DNA from: a virus
DNA length: 31,123 bases
Virus record (IMG/VR): IMGVR_UViG_3300030107_002022
Span: 1-31,123 of that record
Direction: 5' to 3' (one strand)
Shown here: one piece after another, positions 1 through 6,226 of the stretch
Layout: the number at the start of each line of letters is the position of its first letter
Position numbering within the stretch: the first letter of the stretch is position 1
Translations under genes and position numbers: made by a program
The notes under the pieces: model-generated
Database searches by the model: none
What the model saw: only the letters and a program-made list of their open reading frames with translations
What the model was told of the DNA's origin: nothing

Positions 1-158
1 TGGCAACAGGCAGAGGATTCGGATTACTTACAACAACACATAAAAATCAGCCATCGGATTTGTATCTTCTAAAACAAAAAACCGGGCCAAACTTTATATG
101 TATCGAAGTAGGTAATCCATTGGCAGAAAAAATAGTCGGCTGGATTACTGGGAGGTAA
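1..158 (+). CDS. PD-(D/E)XK nuclease, C-terminal part (gene continues from the right end)
   Basis: This is the 3' part of the gene that begins at 30847. Codons start at base 3 in this copy and run ATGRGFGLL to a TAA at 156-158. Joined across the terminal overlap, the gene is 336 bp (111 aa). The PD-(D/E)XK catalytic residues lie in the part at the right end; this part supplies the second half of the small nuclease fold. The last codons form the 5' arm of an intrinsic terminator, so the gene is the last of its transcript. It would be missed or split by annotation that treats the contig as linear. Confidence 0.85.
   Translation, partial: ATGRGFGLLTTTHKNQPSDLYLLKQKTGPNFICIEVGNPLAEKIVGWITGR
2..99. 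repeat. Left copy of the 98-bp terminal direct repeat
   Basis: These 98 bases are identical to 31026-31123. Base 1 (t) differs from its counterpart at 31025 (a). The reading frame of a nuclease gene continues cleanly through the repeat from the right end to the left end. This indicates that the contig represents a circular or circularly permuted genome with an assembly overlap, rather than a true long terminal repeat. Confidence 0.95.
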
Positions 159-177
159 AATCCAGCCGACAGTTTTT
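135..177 (+). terminator. Rho-independent terminator after the nuclease gene
   Basis: A perfect 10-bp stem, gtcggctgga (135-144) with tccagccgac (161-170), has a 16-nt loop and is followed by ag and five T. The 5' arm lies inside the end of the nuclease coding region. It separates the DUF932/DnaA-like/nuclease operon from the gene at 207. Confidence 0.8.
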
Positions 178-206
178 CTTCTTACAACTAAGTCATAGGA
201 GGCATT

Positions 207-524
207 ATGACCGAATCATACGAACTATACAGAAAAGATTCCCCAAGCACAAGTGTCGAAGCTGCTGAGAGTATTGAGCCTAATCGGCTTGAGAAACTTG
301 TATTGGATGCAATCACAACATTCCACGGCGGCTGCATATCTGACGAGGTAATTCGTTATATGGCAAAACATCATGGCATTGACAGATACTCAACTGTCAC
401 AGCCAGATATGCTGCCTTGTATCGCAAAGGGTTAATTGATTACACAGGTGAAAAACGCGAAGGTGATAGCGGCAGAAACCAACGTGTAATGATTGTAGCT
501 GAAAAACAAGGCAGACTTCTTTGA
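207..524 (+). CDS. Small winged-helix-like phage protein
   Basis: A 105-aa protein with a strong Shine-Dalgarno (AGGAGG, 195-200) before the ATG. The N-terminal 30 residues are polar and look disordered, including SVEAAESIEP. Residues from about 30 to 95 resemble a winged helix: a helix-rich segment ending STVTARYAALYRKGLI, then a basic hairpin with TGEKREGDSGRNQRV. Phage proteins with this layout often have a DNA-binding or regulatory role; that role is inference. It lies 48 bp after a terminator, so it probably has its own promoter or depends on read-through. Its TGA overlaps the TTG start of the next gene. Confidence 0.7.
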   Translation: MTESYELYRKDSPSTSVEAAESIEPNRLEKLVLDAITTFHGGCISDEVIRYMAKHHGIDRYSTVTARYAALYRKGLIDYTGEKREGDSGRNQRVMIVAEKQGRLL

Positions 525-838
525 CAACACCAGAAGCTAGACAGCTTTGTTATATCTACAGACAGTTAGTTGATGACAAATGGCGAGGCCGCAAAGTCCA
601 ATCCTCATTTAGATGGGACATACGGCAAGAGACATTGGCACAGCAACTGCTCGATCTTGGCTACACGCTTGAATCATTCAAGCAAGATGCTAATCAACTA
701 CTTGACTATCGGCTGTCACAAAACAAAGACCCAATCTTTTCCTTGAAGTATTTTGTAACTAGAAAGGAAAAGATGGATCAACCCATAGATGTGCAAGGCA
801 TAGTCAACAAAACAGTTGCATCATTAAGGATGAGATAA
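521..838 (+). CDS. Hypothetical protein with TTG start
   Basis: A 105-aa protein of unknown function. The only plausible start is TTG at 521, which overlaps the upstream TGA (TTGA), with a weak aaggcag ribosome site about 10 nt before it. No in-frame ATG occurs before residue 85, so either translation is coupled from the upstream gene or the start is unusual. The sequence is helical and charged (for example TLAQQLLDLGYTLESFKQDANQLLDYRLSQ). I recognise no domain. Its position before recombination genes suggests a replication or regulatory accessory role, which is inference. Confidence 0.6.
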   Translation: MTTPEARQLCYIYRQLVDDKWRGRKVQSSFRWDIRQETLAQQLLDLGYTLESFKQDANQLLDYRLSQNKDPIFSLKYFVTRKEKMDQPIDVQGIVNKTVASLRMR

Positions 839-840
839 TT

Positions 841-1023
841 ATGACTACCATCGCTGAACTAAAAGAAGAAATTGATAAAATTAAATTGCAAATCAAAACC
901 ATCAAGAAGAATGTCAATAGCAAACAAGTACTAGAAATTGAAGTCAAAGTAGATGGTTTCCCCACTGACTTAGAAAGGCTAAAAATGCTGAATACAATTT
1001 TTAGTGCAAAAAACAAACAATAA
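841..1023 (+). CDS. Small coiled-coil hypothetical protein
   Basis: A 60-aa protein starting 2 nt after the upstream stop, with AAGGA about 10 nt before the ATG. Residues 3-40 show heptad-like leucine/isoleucine spacing (IAELKEEIDKIKLQIKTIKK), so a coiled coil is likely. No family is recognised. It is the last gene before a 104-bp gap that holds a -10-like box and a hairpin, so it probably ends the short leader operon of three genes. Confidence 0.6.
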   Translation: MTTIAELKEEIDKIKLQIKTIKKNVNSKQVLEIEVKVDGFPTDLERLKMLNTIFSAKNKQ

Positions 1024-1037
1024 CTATTTGTATTTAT

Positions 1038-1043
1038 TATAAT
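1038..1043 (+). promoter_or_regulatory. Candidate -10 box (TATAAT) before the exonuclease operon
   Basis: A consensus TATAAT sits in an AT-rich run. No good -35 hexamer is visible 16-18 bp upstream, so a sigma70-type promoter is only plausible. It lies 85 bp before the exonuclease start and just before the 13-bp motif GTGCAATAATGCA (1047-1059). Confidence 0.35.
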
Positions 1044-1046
1044 CGT

Positions 1047-1059
1047 GTGCAATAATGCA
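1047..1059. repeat. 13-bp motif GTGCAATAATGCA, copy 1
   Basis: The same 13 bases occur at 28492-28504. Both copies lie upstream of the first gene of a plus-strand gene set, and each contains two TGCA half-sites around ATAA. A shared regulator site is possible but unproven. Confidence 0.45.
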
Positions 1060-1077
1060 ACTGATGGCTACTATAGC

Positions 1078-1116
1078 ACTCTGGTGATGTTGCTATAGGC
1101 CCTCAATCACCAGAGT
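1078..1116 (+). promoter_or_regulatory. Hairpin directly upstream of the exonuclease ribosome site
   Basis: The 11-bp arms actctggtgat (1078-1088) and atcaccagagt (1106-1116) pair perfectly across a 17-nt loop. The hairpin ends 1 nt before the GGAGG at 1118-1122. There is no T-run after it, so mRNA stability or translational control is more likely than termination. A similar stem precedes the gene at 28217. Confidence 0.55.
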
Positions 1117-1127
1117 TGGAGGCAAAC

Positions 1128-1916
1128 ATGAACAGACAAGGATTCATTGGTGGATCTGATCTATACAATATTATGCAAGGCAACTGGCATAATCTGTGGC
1201 TGGTCAAAACTGGACGCAAAGAGCCAGAAGATCTGAGCCACATCTTTCGTGTGCAGCTGGGGTCATTCACCGAACAGTTCAACATCGATTGGTTCTGCCA
1301 AGATACAGGCCACACCATCGAACAGACACAGGTTGAAGTGCAAAGTGTCATCAGTGGTGTGCCATTCAAAGGCACCATCGATGCCATTGCTCATTCAGAT
1401 GAAGGCAAGCAGACCATTCTTGAGTGCAAGCATACAGGTAATATGAAGTCACTCAATGACATGCTCGATGCTTACATGCCGCAGATACAACTGTACATGA
1501 CGCTTTCTCACATTGACAAAGCATACCTGTCAGTAATCTTTGGCAATGAAATTGGGTATTGTTCTGTAGACTACAGCGAGAAGTGGTTCAAGCCAGTAAT
1601 CAAACGCTGTCAAAAGTTCTGGCAGTGTGTAACTACAGATACAGAACCAAGCTATGACATAGATACATGGAAGATTGATTGGTCATCTGTTGCTATCAAC
1701 AACCTCAAAGCACGTGATGCCAGTAGTGACAATCACTTTGTCGCAATGGCACATGAATACATCAACACCGTAGATTCGGCTAAGGCTAATGAATCTGCAA
1801 AGAAAGAATTACGCTCACTAATCAAAGATGACGAACGCGAAGTGTTCTGTGATCTGCTGGCAGTGCGGCGTGACAAGCGCGGCGCATGCCGCATCGTTGT
1901 AAACAAGGAGGCATAA
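1128..1916 (+). CDS. YqaJ/lambda-type recombination exonuclease
   Basis: A 262-aa protein of the YqaJ viral recombinase (PD-(D/E)XK) family. It should digest one strand from double-strand ends and feed single strands to the ERF protein encoded next. Visible motifs are GGSD near residues 8-11, E49 in LGSFTEQF, D85 in GTIDAI, E99-x-K101 in LECKHT, and the QIQLY helix near residue 119, which together are the expected catalytic set. The ATG at 1128 is chosen because GGAGG (1118-1122) precedes it; the upstream in-frame TTG lies on that ribosome site. The C-terminal third is charged and helical. It ends 1 nt before the ERF gene. Confidence 0.88.
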   Translation: MNRQGFIGGSDLYNIMQGNWHNLWLVKTGRKEPEDLSHIFRVQLGSFTEQFNIDWFCQDTGHTIEQTQVEVQSVISGVPFKGTIDAIAHSDEGKQTILECKHTGNMKSLNDMLDAYMPQIQLYMTLSHIDKAYLSVIFGNEIGYCSVDYSEKWFKPVIKRCQKFWQCVTTDTEPSYDIDTWKIDWSSVAINNLKARDASSDNHFVAMAHEYINTVDSAKANESAKKELRSLIKDDEREVFCDLLAVRRDKRGACRIVVNKEA

Positions 1917-1917
1917 C

Positions 1918-2385
1918 ATGACAACGAAGAAAGAAACTAAACCACAAGCCAAGAATATGGCTGAAGCATTACTTGAGTTCCAGAAGCTGGCAGTATCAGC
2001 CAGCAAGGATTCAAAGAACCCACACTTTAAAAGCAGCTACGCTTCGCTCGAAGCTGTCATCAGTGCGGCTAATGAAGCCACACAGTTTGGTATCTGTTTT
2101 ACGCAAGAGATTGACTTTGAGTTCAATGGCGATACTGGCATGACATTTGTGCGTACCGTACTGATACATGCGCCATCTGGTGAGCAGCGTACATCACGCA
2201 CACCCATTAGATCCAAAGATCCAACTGACCCACAAAAGATGGGCAGCGGCATTACATATGCCAAGCGGTACGGCTTGCAATCAGCCCTTGGCCTACCATC
2301 AGAAGATGATGATGGCAGTGAAGCAAGCAAAGCGCCAAAGGATAAAGTACAACACATCAACCCAGACGATGAAGGGACATGGTAA
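1918..2385 (+). CDS. erf: ERF-family single-strand annealing protein
   Basis: A 155-aa protein of the ERF superfamily (P22 Erf-like annealing proteins). It should bind single-stranded DNA and promote strand annealing with the exonuclease encoded just upstream. Typical features are KNPHFKSSYASLEAV near residues 37-51 and the hallmark GSGITYAKRYGLQSALGL near 112-130, followed by an acidic, disordered tail (EDDDGSEASK). AAGGAGG (1905-1911) lies 6 nt before the ATG. It is shorter than P22 Erf but within the range of phage ERF core proteins. Its TAA overlaps the next ATG (TAATG), so the two are probably translated together. Confidence 0.9.
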   Translation: MTTKKETKPQAKNMAEALLEFQKLAVSASKDSKNPHFKSSYASLEAVISAANEATQFGICFTQEIDFEFNGDTGMTFVRTVLIHAPSGEQRTSRTPIRSKDPTDPQKMGSGITYAKRYGLQSALGLPSEDDDGSEASKAPKDKVQHINPDDEGTW

Positions 2386-2780
2386 TGGAATACGATAATA
2401 CAAACAGGGGTGCGGCTCACGCACCCTTTGAATCACAAAACCTCTTGCTTACTGGTAAGCTAGACAAAGATGGCGACAATAAACAAATTGCTATCATACA
2501 AGATACTGACAAAGAAGGACGTGATGTGCTTGTCATATACGAACGTGTCGGTGTTATGTATGGCAACAAAGATGCTGATGATGCCAAAAAGCAGCCCCAC
2601 TATTCTGGCCCTATCGATGACAACCATCGTATTGCTGGGTGGCGTGAGACTGACAAGAATGGTAAAAAATATCTATCGTTGAAACGATCAGAAAAATACA
2701 CACCACAAGTTATAGATGATGTTTCACGTGAAACAGTAGATACAAATCCAACGCCAGTTGTTGATGACATACCATTCTAA
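2385..2780 (+). CDS. SSB-like / DUF736-like protein with DDIPF tail
   Basis: A 131-aa protein. It starts MEYDNTNRGAA and continues with HYSGPIDDNHRIAGWRETDKNGKKYLSLK, which resembles the DUF736 or phage SSB-like fold (NTNRGALF ... YWISAW ... K-G-KYLSL). The C-terminus is acidic and ends DDIPF, matching the DDDIPF tip with which bacterial SSB recruits replication and repair proteins. ATG 2385 is chosen over 2379 because GAAGGG (2371-2376) is correctly spaced and the start overlaps the ERF stop. Probable role: single-strand DNA binding in the exonuclease/ERF pathway. The family assignment is tentative; the tip motif is directly visible. Confidence 0.7.
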   Translation: MEYDNTNRGAAHAPFESQNLLLTGKLDKDGDNKQIAIIQDTDKEGRDVLVIYERVGVMYGNKDADDAKKQPHYSGPIDDNHRIAGWRETDKNGKKYLSLKRSEKYTPQVIDDVSRETVDTNPTPVVDDIPF

Positions 2781-2980
2781 TGTCAGATACAATCAACATT
2801 AATATAAGTCTTGAGGATTTGGATATGGTGTATCAAGCATTAGAAGCGCATCAACCCAAACCTCATGATTTGTTTGGAACCCCAACTCTGAATATTGCAG
2901 ATATGGGATTGCATCAAAAAATTAGAGAAGTCTTGTTTAATCTAAAAGAACAAGATGATAGATGGGTGAGAGCACAATGA
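2780..2980 (+). CDS. Hypothetical helical protein
   Basis: A 66-aa protein whose ATG overlaps the upstream TAA (TAATG). It begins MSDTININISLEDLDMVYQA and is predicted helical, with a central DLFGTPTLNIADMGLHQKI segment. No domain is recognised. It sits between the SSB-like gene and another small gene in one tightly coupled operon, so it may serve recombination or replication. That is inference from position only. Confidence 0.6.
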   Translation: MSDTININISLEDLDMVYQALEAHQPKPHDLFGTPTLNIADMGLHQKIREVLFNLKEQDDRWVRAQ

Positions 2981-3165
2981 CAGTACCAACATGGGAACAG
3001 CTTATAGAGGATCTACGCATACTTGAAGTTGATACAAAACTAGATAGTCTTGGACGCAAGGTTCAAAAGAAAAATATAAATTACGGAAAGGGATCAGTAA
3101 TTTATTACAAGCAAGTATCTACTGCAGATGTCAAGCGCGTAAGAGACCGTCTCTATAGCCGTTAG
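2977..3165 (+). CDS. Hypothetical small basic protein
   Basis: A 62-aa protein starting at an ATG that overlaps the upstream stop (ATGA). The earlier in-frame codon at 2962 is rejected because it lies inside the previous gene. The protein is basic (DSLGRKVQKKNINYGKG). No family is recognised. It is the last plus-strand gene of this block and overlaps the 3' end of the convergent M15 peptidase gene by 35 bp. No terminator lies between them. Confidence 0.6.
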   Translation: MTVPTWEQLIEDLRILEVDTKLDSLGRKVQKKNINYGKGSVIYYKQVSTADVKRVRDRLYSR

Positions 3166-3580
3166 TTCTGTCATATGTAAGGGTCTGGCCGCGATTATCT
3201 TCCCAAGTGTGGCTACAATGTATCCAACCACTGTTGCCACCTGTATAACATTCTAAAATCAACTGATCAAAATCTAGATTCTCTTGTATCCACAATGCAA
3301 GATCATAGTTATCCACACCAGCAACCTCGAAGTCGGCGGCCTCACCCTTCGCATGCTGGCTGTGGATATTTGAACCTATGGCAATACATAACTCAGGACT
3401 GCGAAAGCCCGACGATACAATAAAAGAACCAAACTTATTACGTATTGGCTGCAATATATTCTTAGCCAACATTTTCATGCATTTGATATGCTCGTCAGTA
3501 GGCTCATTAGGTATGCCTTTACGCTCAGCTGTCTGGCTTTTCAGCATCTCAGCTAATGAAAAATTCTTTGACAGTTTCAT
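3131..3580 (-). CDS. M15-family (YcbK/DUF882-like) zinc peptidase, probable endolysin
   Basis: A 149-aa protein of the peptidase M15_3/DUF882-like type, which cuts peptidoglycan cross-links. Visible are SSGFRSPEL, the zinc-site region IHSQHAKGEAADFEV (H then D six residues later) and the third ligand region GWIHCSH. No signal peptide is seen, so export through the neighbouring holins is likely. ATG 3580 is preceded by AGGTG six nt before it; an in-frame GTG three codons upstream is less likely. The gene lies after a strong terminator (3638-3689), apart from the rest of the lysis genes, so its expression may depend on read-through or its own promoter. Confidence 0.85.
   Translation of the reverse strand: MKLSKNFSLAEMLKSQTAERKGIPNEPTDEHIKCMKMLAKNILQPIRNKFGSFIVSSGFRSPELCIAIGSNIHSQHAKGEAADFEVAGVDNYDLALWIQENLDFDQLILECYTGGNSGWIHCSHTWEDNRGQTLTYDRTNGYRDGLLRA
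3286..3369 (+). other. Cluster of DnaA-box-like sites inside the M15 gene
   Basis: A perfect TTATCCACA lies at 3309-3317. One-mismatch relatives are GTATCCACA at 3286-3294 and TGTGGATAT at 3361-3369 (reverse strand). A GANTC site (GATTC, 3277-3281) and GATC sites flank them. Because the phage encodes a DnaA domain-IV protein, this could be an origin or regulatory site, but it lies in coding sequence and may be chance. Another perfect TTATCCACA is at 5332-5340. Confidence 0.3.
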
Positions 3581-3637
3581 AACAAACACCTATATTAAAT
3601 ACACCACAGACGGTCATCCATATTGGAACGACTGACA

Positions 3638-3689
3638 AAAAAGTAGGCGGTAGAGCCATGGTTGTAAATAGTCCTTCCGCCTACTTTTT
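3638..3689 (-). terminator. Strong intrinsic terminator after the holin gene
   Basis: The 13-bp arms aaaaagtaggcgg (3638-3650) and ccgcctacttttt (3677-3689) pair perfectly, with T-runs on both strands. Read on the minus strand it ends the long structural and lysis transcript at the stop codon of the holin gene (3681-3683). It can also work in the other direction. Confidence 0.88.
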
Positions 3690-4046
3690 CATTCCCTTCA
3701 ACGATCTTAAACCAAAACTCGCAGCTATGCTGGCGTAAACGGCATACTGAAACCACTCAGGCGTATCCTCCAGAGCCGCGAAGCCTTCTCTGACATAAGG
3801 CTGAAGTGGCGGCACGAAACACATACCTATAATAATTATAAACAAAATCGTCCAAGCTTCATCTTTCCAACTGTTGTCACTGGCTTGGGCCATAACCTTT
3901 TCCCAACCAGCTTCATGCTTCATCAACTCTGCTTCGGCCTCAGCCTTCGCCTGAGCCACCTTACCCTTAGCCTTGGTAGCCTCTACCTTACTTTCCATCC
4001 AAGACCCTGCCAGCGAGGCTATAGGGCCGATTAACGCCTGTATCAT
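3681..4046 (-). CDS. Holin of GTA 3-TM type
   Basis: A 121-aa protein resembling the three-TM holin family described from gene transfer agents (GTA_holin_3TM). The N-terminus MIQALIGPIASLAGSW is hydrophobic. A charged, alanine/lysine-rich helix follows (20-55), then WKDEAWTILFIIIIGMCFVP as a membrane segment near 61-80 and a last hydrophobic segment near 98-115, ending LRSLKGMKK. It should form membrane lesions that release the endolysin. Its ATG overlaps the upstream TGA, and its stop lies in the terminator stem. Confidence 0.82.
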   Translation of the reverse strand: MIQALIGPIASLAGSWMESKVEATKAKGKVAQAKAEAEAELMKHEAGWEKVMAQASDNSWKDEAWTILFIIIIGMCFVPPLQPYVREGFAALEDTPEWFQYAVYASIAASFGLRSLKGMKK

Positions 4047-4264
4047 TCACACCTCTCCTTACCAGCACAATCTTCTGGAAAACATTGAGGAATCATAAAA
4101 TAAAATTTATTATTTGTAGACTTATGCCACATACCATCAGATCGAAGCCAATTGCATTGCTCAATAGTCATCGGCTGCTGAAGCGCCATCTGACCTATCG
4201 GATAATTTGCAACACCATCACTACCCCACATACTAATAACTAAAATATATAATGTTTCTTTCAT
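4043..4264 (-). CDS. Hypothetical small cysteine-containing protein
   Basis: A 73-aa protein with a short hydrophobic N-terminus (LYILVISMW), which may be a weak signal or membrane anchor. Four cysteines (37, 61, 66, 72) lie in an otherwise polar chain (PQCFPEDCAGKERC), which suggests disulfides outside the cytoplasm. It is joined to neighbours by ATGA overlaps on both sides and lies between two holin-type genes, so a lysis-related role is possible. No family with a known function is recognised. Confidence 0.6.
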   Translation of the reverse strand: MKETLYILVISMWGSDGVANYPIGQMALQQPMTIEQCNWLRSDGMWHKSTNNKFYFMIPQCFPEDCAGKERCE

Positions 4265-4476
4265 TCTTTTGGTGTCCTTGCCTCTTTACCCAAATAGATG
4301 CCATACACGCCTGTCATGACACCCATAATAACAGATACAAATGCAGATTGCTGTGTTGTTGGATTTTCAAGATTCATAAACCATTCTGCACAACGCCATG
4401 ACATAGCAACAGATGCAAGCATTGTTAGCTTGGCTGTTAGATTAAATTGTATGTACCGTTTCCACCAATCAGTCAT
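4261..4476 (-). CDS. Two-TM holin-like membrane protein
   Basis: A 71-aa protein with two hydrophobic segments, LTMLASVAMSWRCAEWF (about residues 17-33) and FVSVIMGVMTGVYGIYLG (about 46-63). A short hydrophilic turn lies between them and a charged tail (KEARTPKE) follows, which is the layout of small class II holins. It lies two genes upstream of the 3-TM holin with overlapping stop and start codons, so it may be a second holin or an antiholin. The role is inferred from topology and context. Confidence 0.65.
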   Translation of the reverse strand: MTDWWKRYIQFNLTAKLTMLASVAMSWRCAEWFMNLENPTTQQSAFVSVIMGVMTGVYGIYLGKEARTPKE

Positions 4477-4973
4477 AACACAATCTCTTCTGCACTACTT
4501 TGAGCCACAGTTGCAAACAAGAAAATAAATAATGCTACGGCAACCGCGATAATACAGGTGACGAGTAACGTTGTTTTAATCGTTTCTTCAATCTCCTTGG
4601 CCCTTCGTGCAGCCTCTCTACGCGCCGCCTTCTGCGCTTCCTTTTGCTCCCTGAGTTTCTGATTATGATGGTTGACAATCTCCTGCCATGTGTCAGGGCC
4701 AAATCGCAAGTTGATCATGGTTTTGATTTCTTGCATTTGCTCCTGTAATTTTTTAGCTTCAAGAATAGCATCGATGCTGCTTTGGAACTTGATATCACCC
4801 ACACCAGCTTGTTTATTACGCTCCTCATTGAGTTTTTTTTGACACTCAAACAGTGTGCCGATTTGCTGTGAAATATCAGCAACAGATTGTGCATCATTTA
4901 TACGAGCCTTAATAAACGCTATTGCATTAGACGCTGCCGTAACAGCAGCTATCGCTGTAGTTACTGGCTCCAT
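4473..4973 (-). CDS. Coiled-coil protein with C-terminal membrane segment
   Basis: A 166-aa protein. It begins with an alanine-rich helix (MEPVTTAIAAVTAASNAIAF), followed by a long charged coiled-coil region (about 35-130) rich in Q, E, K and R, and one membrane segment near 134-157 (TTLLVTCIIAVAVALFIFLF). It is the first gene of the membrane-protein group after the tail genes. I recall similar proteins near lysis genes in uncultured marine phages, but no function is known to me. It could be a spanin-like or holin accessory protein; this is speculation. Confidence 0.6.
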   Translation of the reverse strand: MEPVTTAIAAVTAASNAIAFIKARINDAQSVADISQQIGTLFECQKKLNEERNKQAGVGDIKFQSSIDAILEAKKLQEQMQEIKTMINLRFGPDTWQEIVNHHNQKLREQKEAQKAARREAARRAKEIEETIKTTLLVTCIIAVAVALFIFLFATVAQSSAEEIVL

Positions 4974-4982
4974 ATTTATCTA

Positions 4983-5360
4983 TTAAGCGTATGGACTAGC
5001 GCCAAGCACGCTTGTATCCCATGCAGCCTTCAATTTTGTAATTGTATCTGCATTATCAATAGCTGACGCAGCTGGCGCATCACGTAACGCTTTTTTCTTT
5101 GCGACAGATGCAGTTTTTGCAGATGCATCATCTGCTTCAAGTGCTTTCATGTACGCCACATCCTCTGCCTCAAGCAGTGGCTGACGCACTTCACGAATTT
5201 TGTCCTTGAAAATAACCTTTGCTGCAGTCATGTCTTCACTGATGACCTTGCCAGACAGCACCCAGGCACCACGAAAATGTCGGTCACTTGGCTTGCTTGT
5301 TAACTTAGCAGATTCAATTGTCGCGCCATCTTTATCCACAATATAATTTGTTACAGCCAT
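4983..5360 (-). CDS. Tail-fibre-associated / tail assembly chaperone-like protein
   Basis: A 125-aa protein of a type often found after tail fibres in marine phages. RHFRGAWVLSGKVISEDMTAAK is followed by an alternating helix region, DKIREVRQPLLEAEDVAYMKALEADD, and KKKALRDAPAASAIDNADTI. The R-PLLE-D--YMKALE and ALRDAPA elements match a family annotated as tail fibre assembly or tail chaperone-like, though the evidence is indirect. It lies 9 bp after the previous gene with GGAGA before the ATG. It contains a perfect DnaA-box sequence (5332-5340), probably by chance. Confidence 0.6.
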   Translation of the reverse strand: MAVTNYIVDKDGATIESAKLTSKPSDRHFRGAWVLSGKVISEDMTAAKVIFKDKIREVRQPLLEAEDVAYMKALEADDASAKTASVAKKKALRDAPAASAIDNADTITKLKAAWDTSVLGASPYA

Positions 5361-5369
5361 GATATTCTC

Positions 5370-5843
5370 CTATGCGGCCTTTTCTTCGGTTTGTAAATCG
5401 TCTGATATTTTCCAAGCGTTGCGCCACTCGCGTGTGCTTGGTAACTGTTCTTTGCGACATATAACTATCTTAGGTTTGTTGCCCTCGTTCCAGTTTCGCC
5501 AGACGTTCTGAGGTATATCTTTCTGAATTAAATACTCTATTGCTTGCTTCTCTGTCATCGCCCCTACAGGCTCTGTATTGTGAAGCAAGTGACCACGGGT
5601 ATGATTCTTAAAATCTGGCTGCGCTTCATCTTTGGCTAGTTCCCAGTATACCCACACCGGAGGGAGGACGCCTCCCTGCAAGGCACAAGCTATCCAGTTT
5701 GGGTCAGGCACAAGAACCTTGGCACATTCGTCTACGCTGTCTTCGTATACTACGCGATAGTCGGACTGATGCGGCTCAAGGTTTTCTTTTGCCCAGCAAA
5801 GTCTGTCAAATAAATGTGTGCCTTTAAACTCTGGTGTCTGCAT
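5370..5843 (-). CDS. Conserved tail-region protein of unknown function
   Basis: A 157-aa protein rich in tryptophan and proline. Notable segments are ENLEPHQSDYRVVYED, VLVPDPNWIACALQGGVLPPVWVYWEL, NHTRGHLLHNTEP and MTEKQAIEYLIQKDIPQNVWR. I recall similar sequences from tail gene regions of uncultured marine phages without a known function. Its ATG overlaps the TAA of the third fibre-tip cassette, and its ribosome site is formed by that cassette's GDLA codons. It may therefore act with the fibre tips, for example in their folding or attachment (inference). Confidence 0.6.
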   Translation of the reverse strand: MQTPEFKGTHLFDRLCWAKENLEPHQSDYRVVYEDSVDECAKVLVPDPNWIACALQGGVLPPVWVYWELAKDEAQPDFKNHTRGHLLHNTEPVGAMTEKQAIEYLIQKDIPQNVWRNWNEGNKPKIVICRKEQLPSTREWRNAWKISDDLQTEEKAA

Positions 5844-5857
5844 TATGCTAAGTCTCC
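5841..5857 (-). repeat. Cassette junction GGAGAYTTAGCATAATG, copy 3
   Basis: On the minus strand GGA GAC TTA GCA TAA TG encodes the terminal GDLA of the third fibre-tip protein. It also supplies both the GGAGA ribosome site and the start codon of the next gene. Confidence 0.75.
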
Positions 5858-6226
5858 ATGATAATTAAGACCAATACTATCACCATAGGAAAAATCTGCG
5901 TCTGGTTGACTGCCATTAGAAGCAAGCAAAGCGCATCCTACTGAAGATGTAGTGTGACTGTTCGCCCCACGATAACTCAAATGAGTGTTGTAGGTTGAAG
6001 TCCCACCACATGTAATGTTGTCACTTCCAAAATTATTTGTAAAATTTGTAGTAAAGTCTCCAGTGCCGCCATCTGTAGCAGCCGAACAATTTAATGAGTC
6101 ACCAATCGCATAACTTGTATTGGTATAAGTTACCCACGCCTTTGCACTACCCTCTACAACGTACTGCGTCGATACGCTTCCAGAGGTGCTGTGTTCTAAC
6201 GTGTCTGCTACAATTTTACCAGCCAT
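5843..6226 (-). CDS. Fibre-tip paralogue 3 (probable receptor-binding module)
   Basis: A 127-aa, Ser/Thr/Gly/Asn-rich beta-type protein. It starts MAGKIVADTLEHSTSG, like fibre repeats of the form KADTIVASDG. It has the core SAKAWVTYTN then GDSLNCSAATDGGTGDFTTNF, a variable middle, and the end HGDLA. This core is shared with the two genes upstream (see 6226 and 6606). Such modules usually form the distal adhesive part of a tail fibre. Here they are separate polypeptides linked by TAATG overlaps. Whether they assemble together or as alternatives is unknown. Confidence 0.72.
   Translation of the reverse strand: MAGKIVADTLEHSTSGSVSTQYVVEGSAKAWVTYTNTSYAIGDSLNCSAATDGGTGDFTTNFTNNFGSDNITCGGTSTYNTHLSYRGANSHTTSSVGCALLASNGSQPDADFSYGDSIGLNYHGDLA

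Noticed and set aside
804-1052. 82-aa minus-strand hydrophobic frame
   Set aside because: Antisense to a coiled-coil gene; the hydrophobicity follows from A-rich coding on the other strand.
2037-2420. 127-aa minus-strand frame under ERF
   Set aside because: Antisense to the clear ERF gene.
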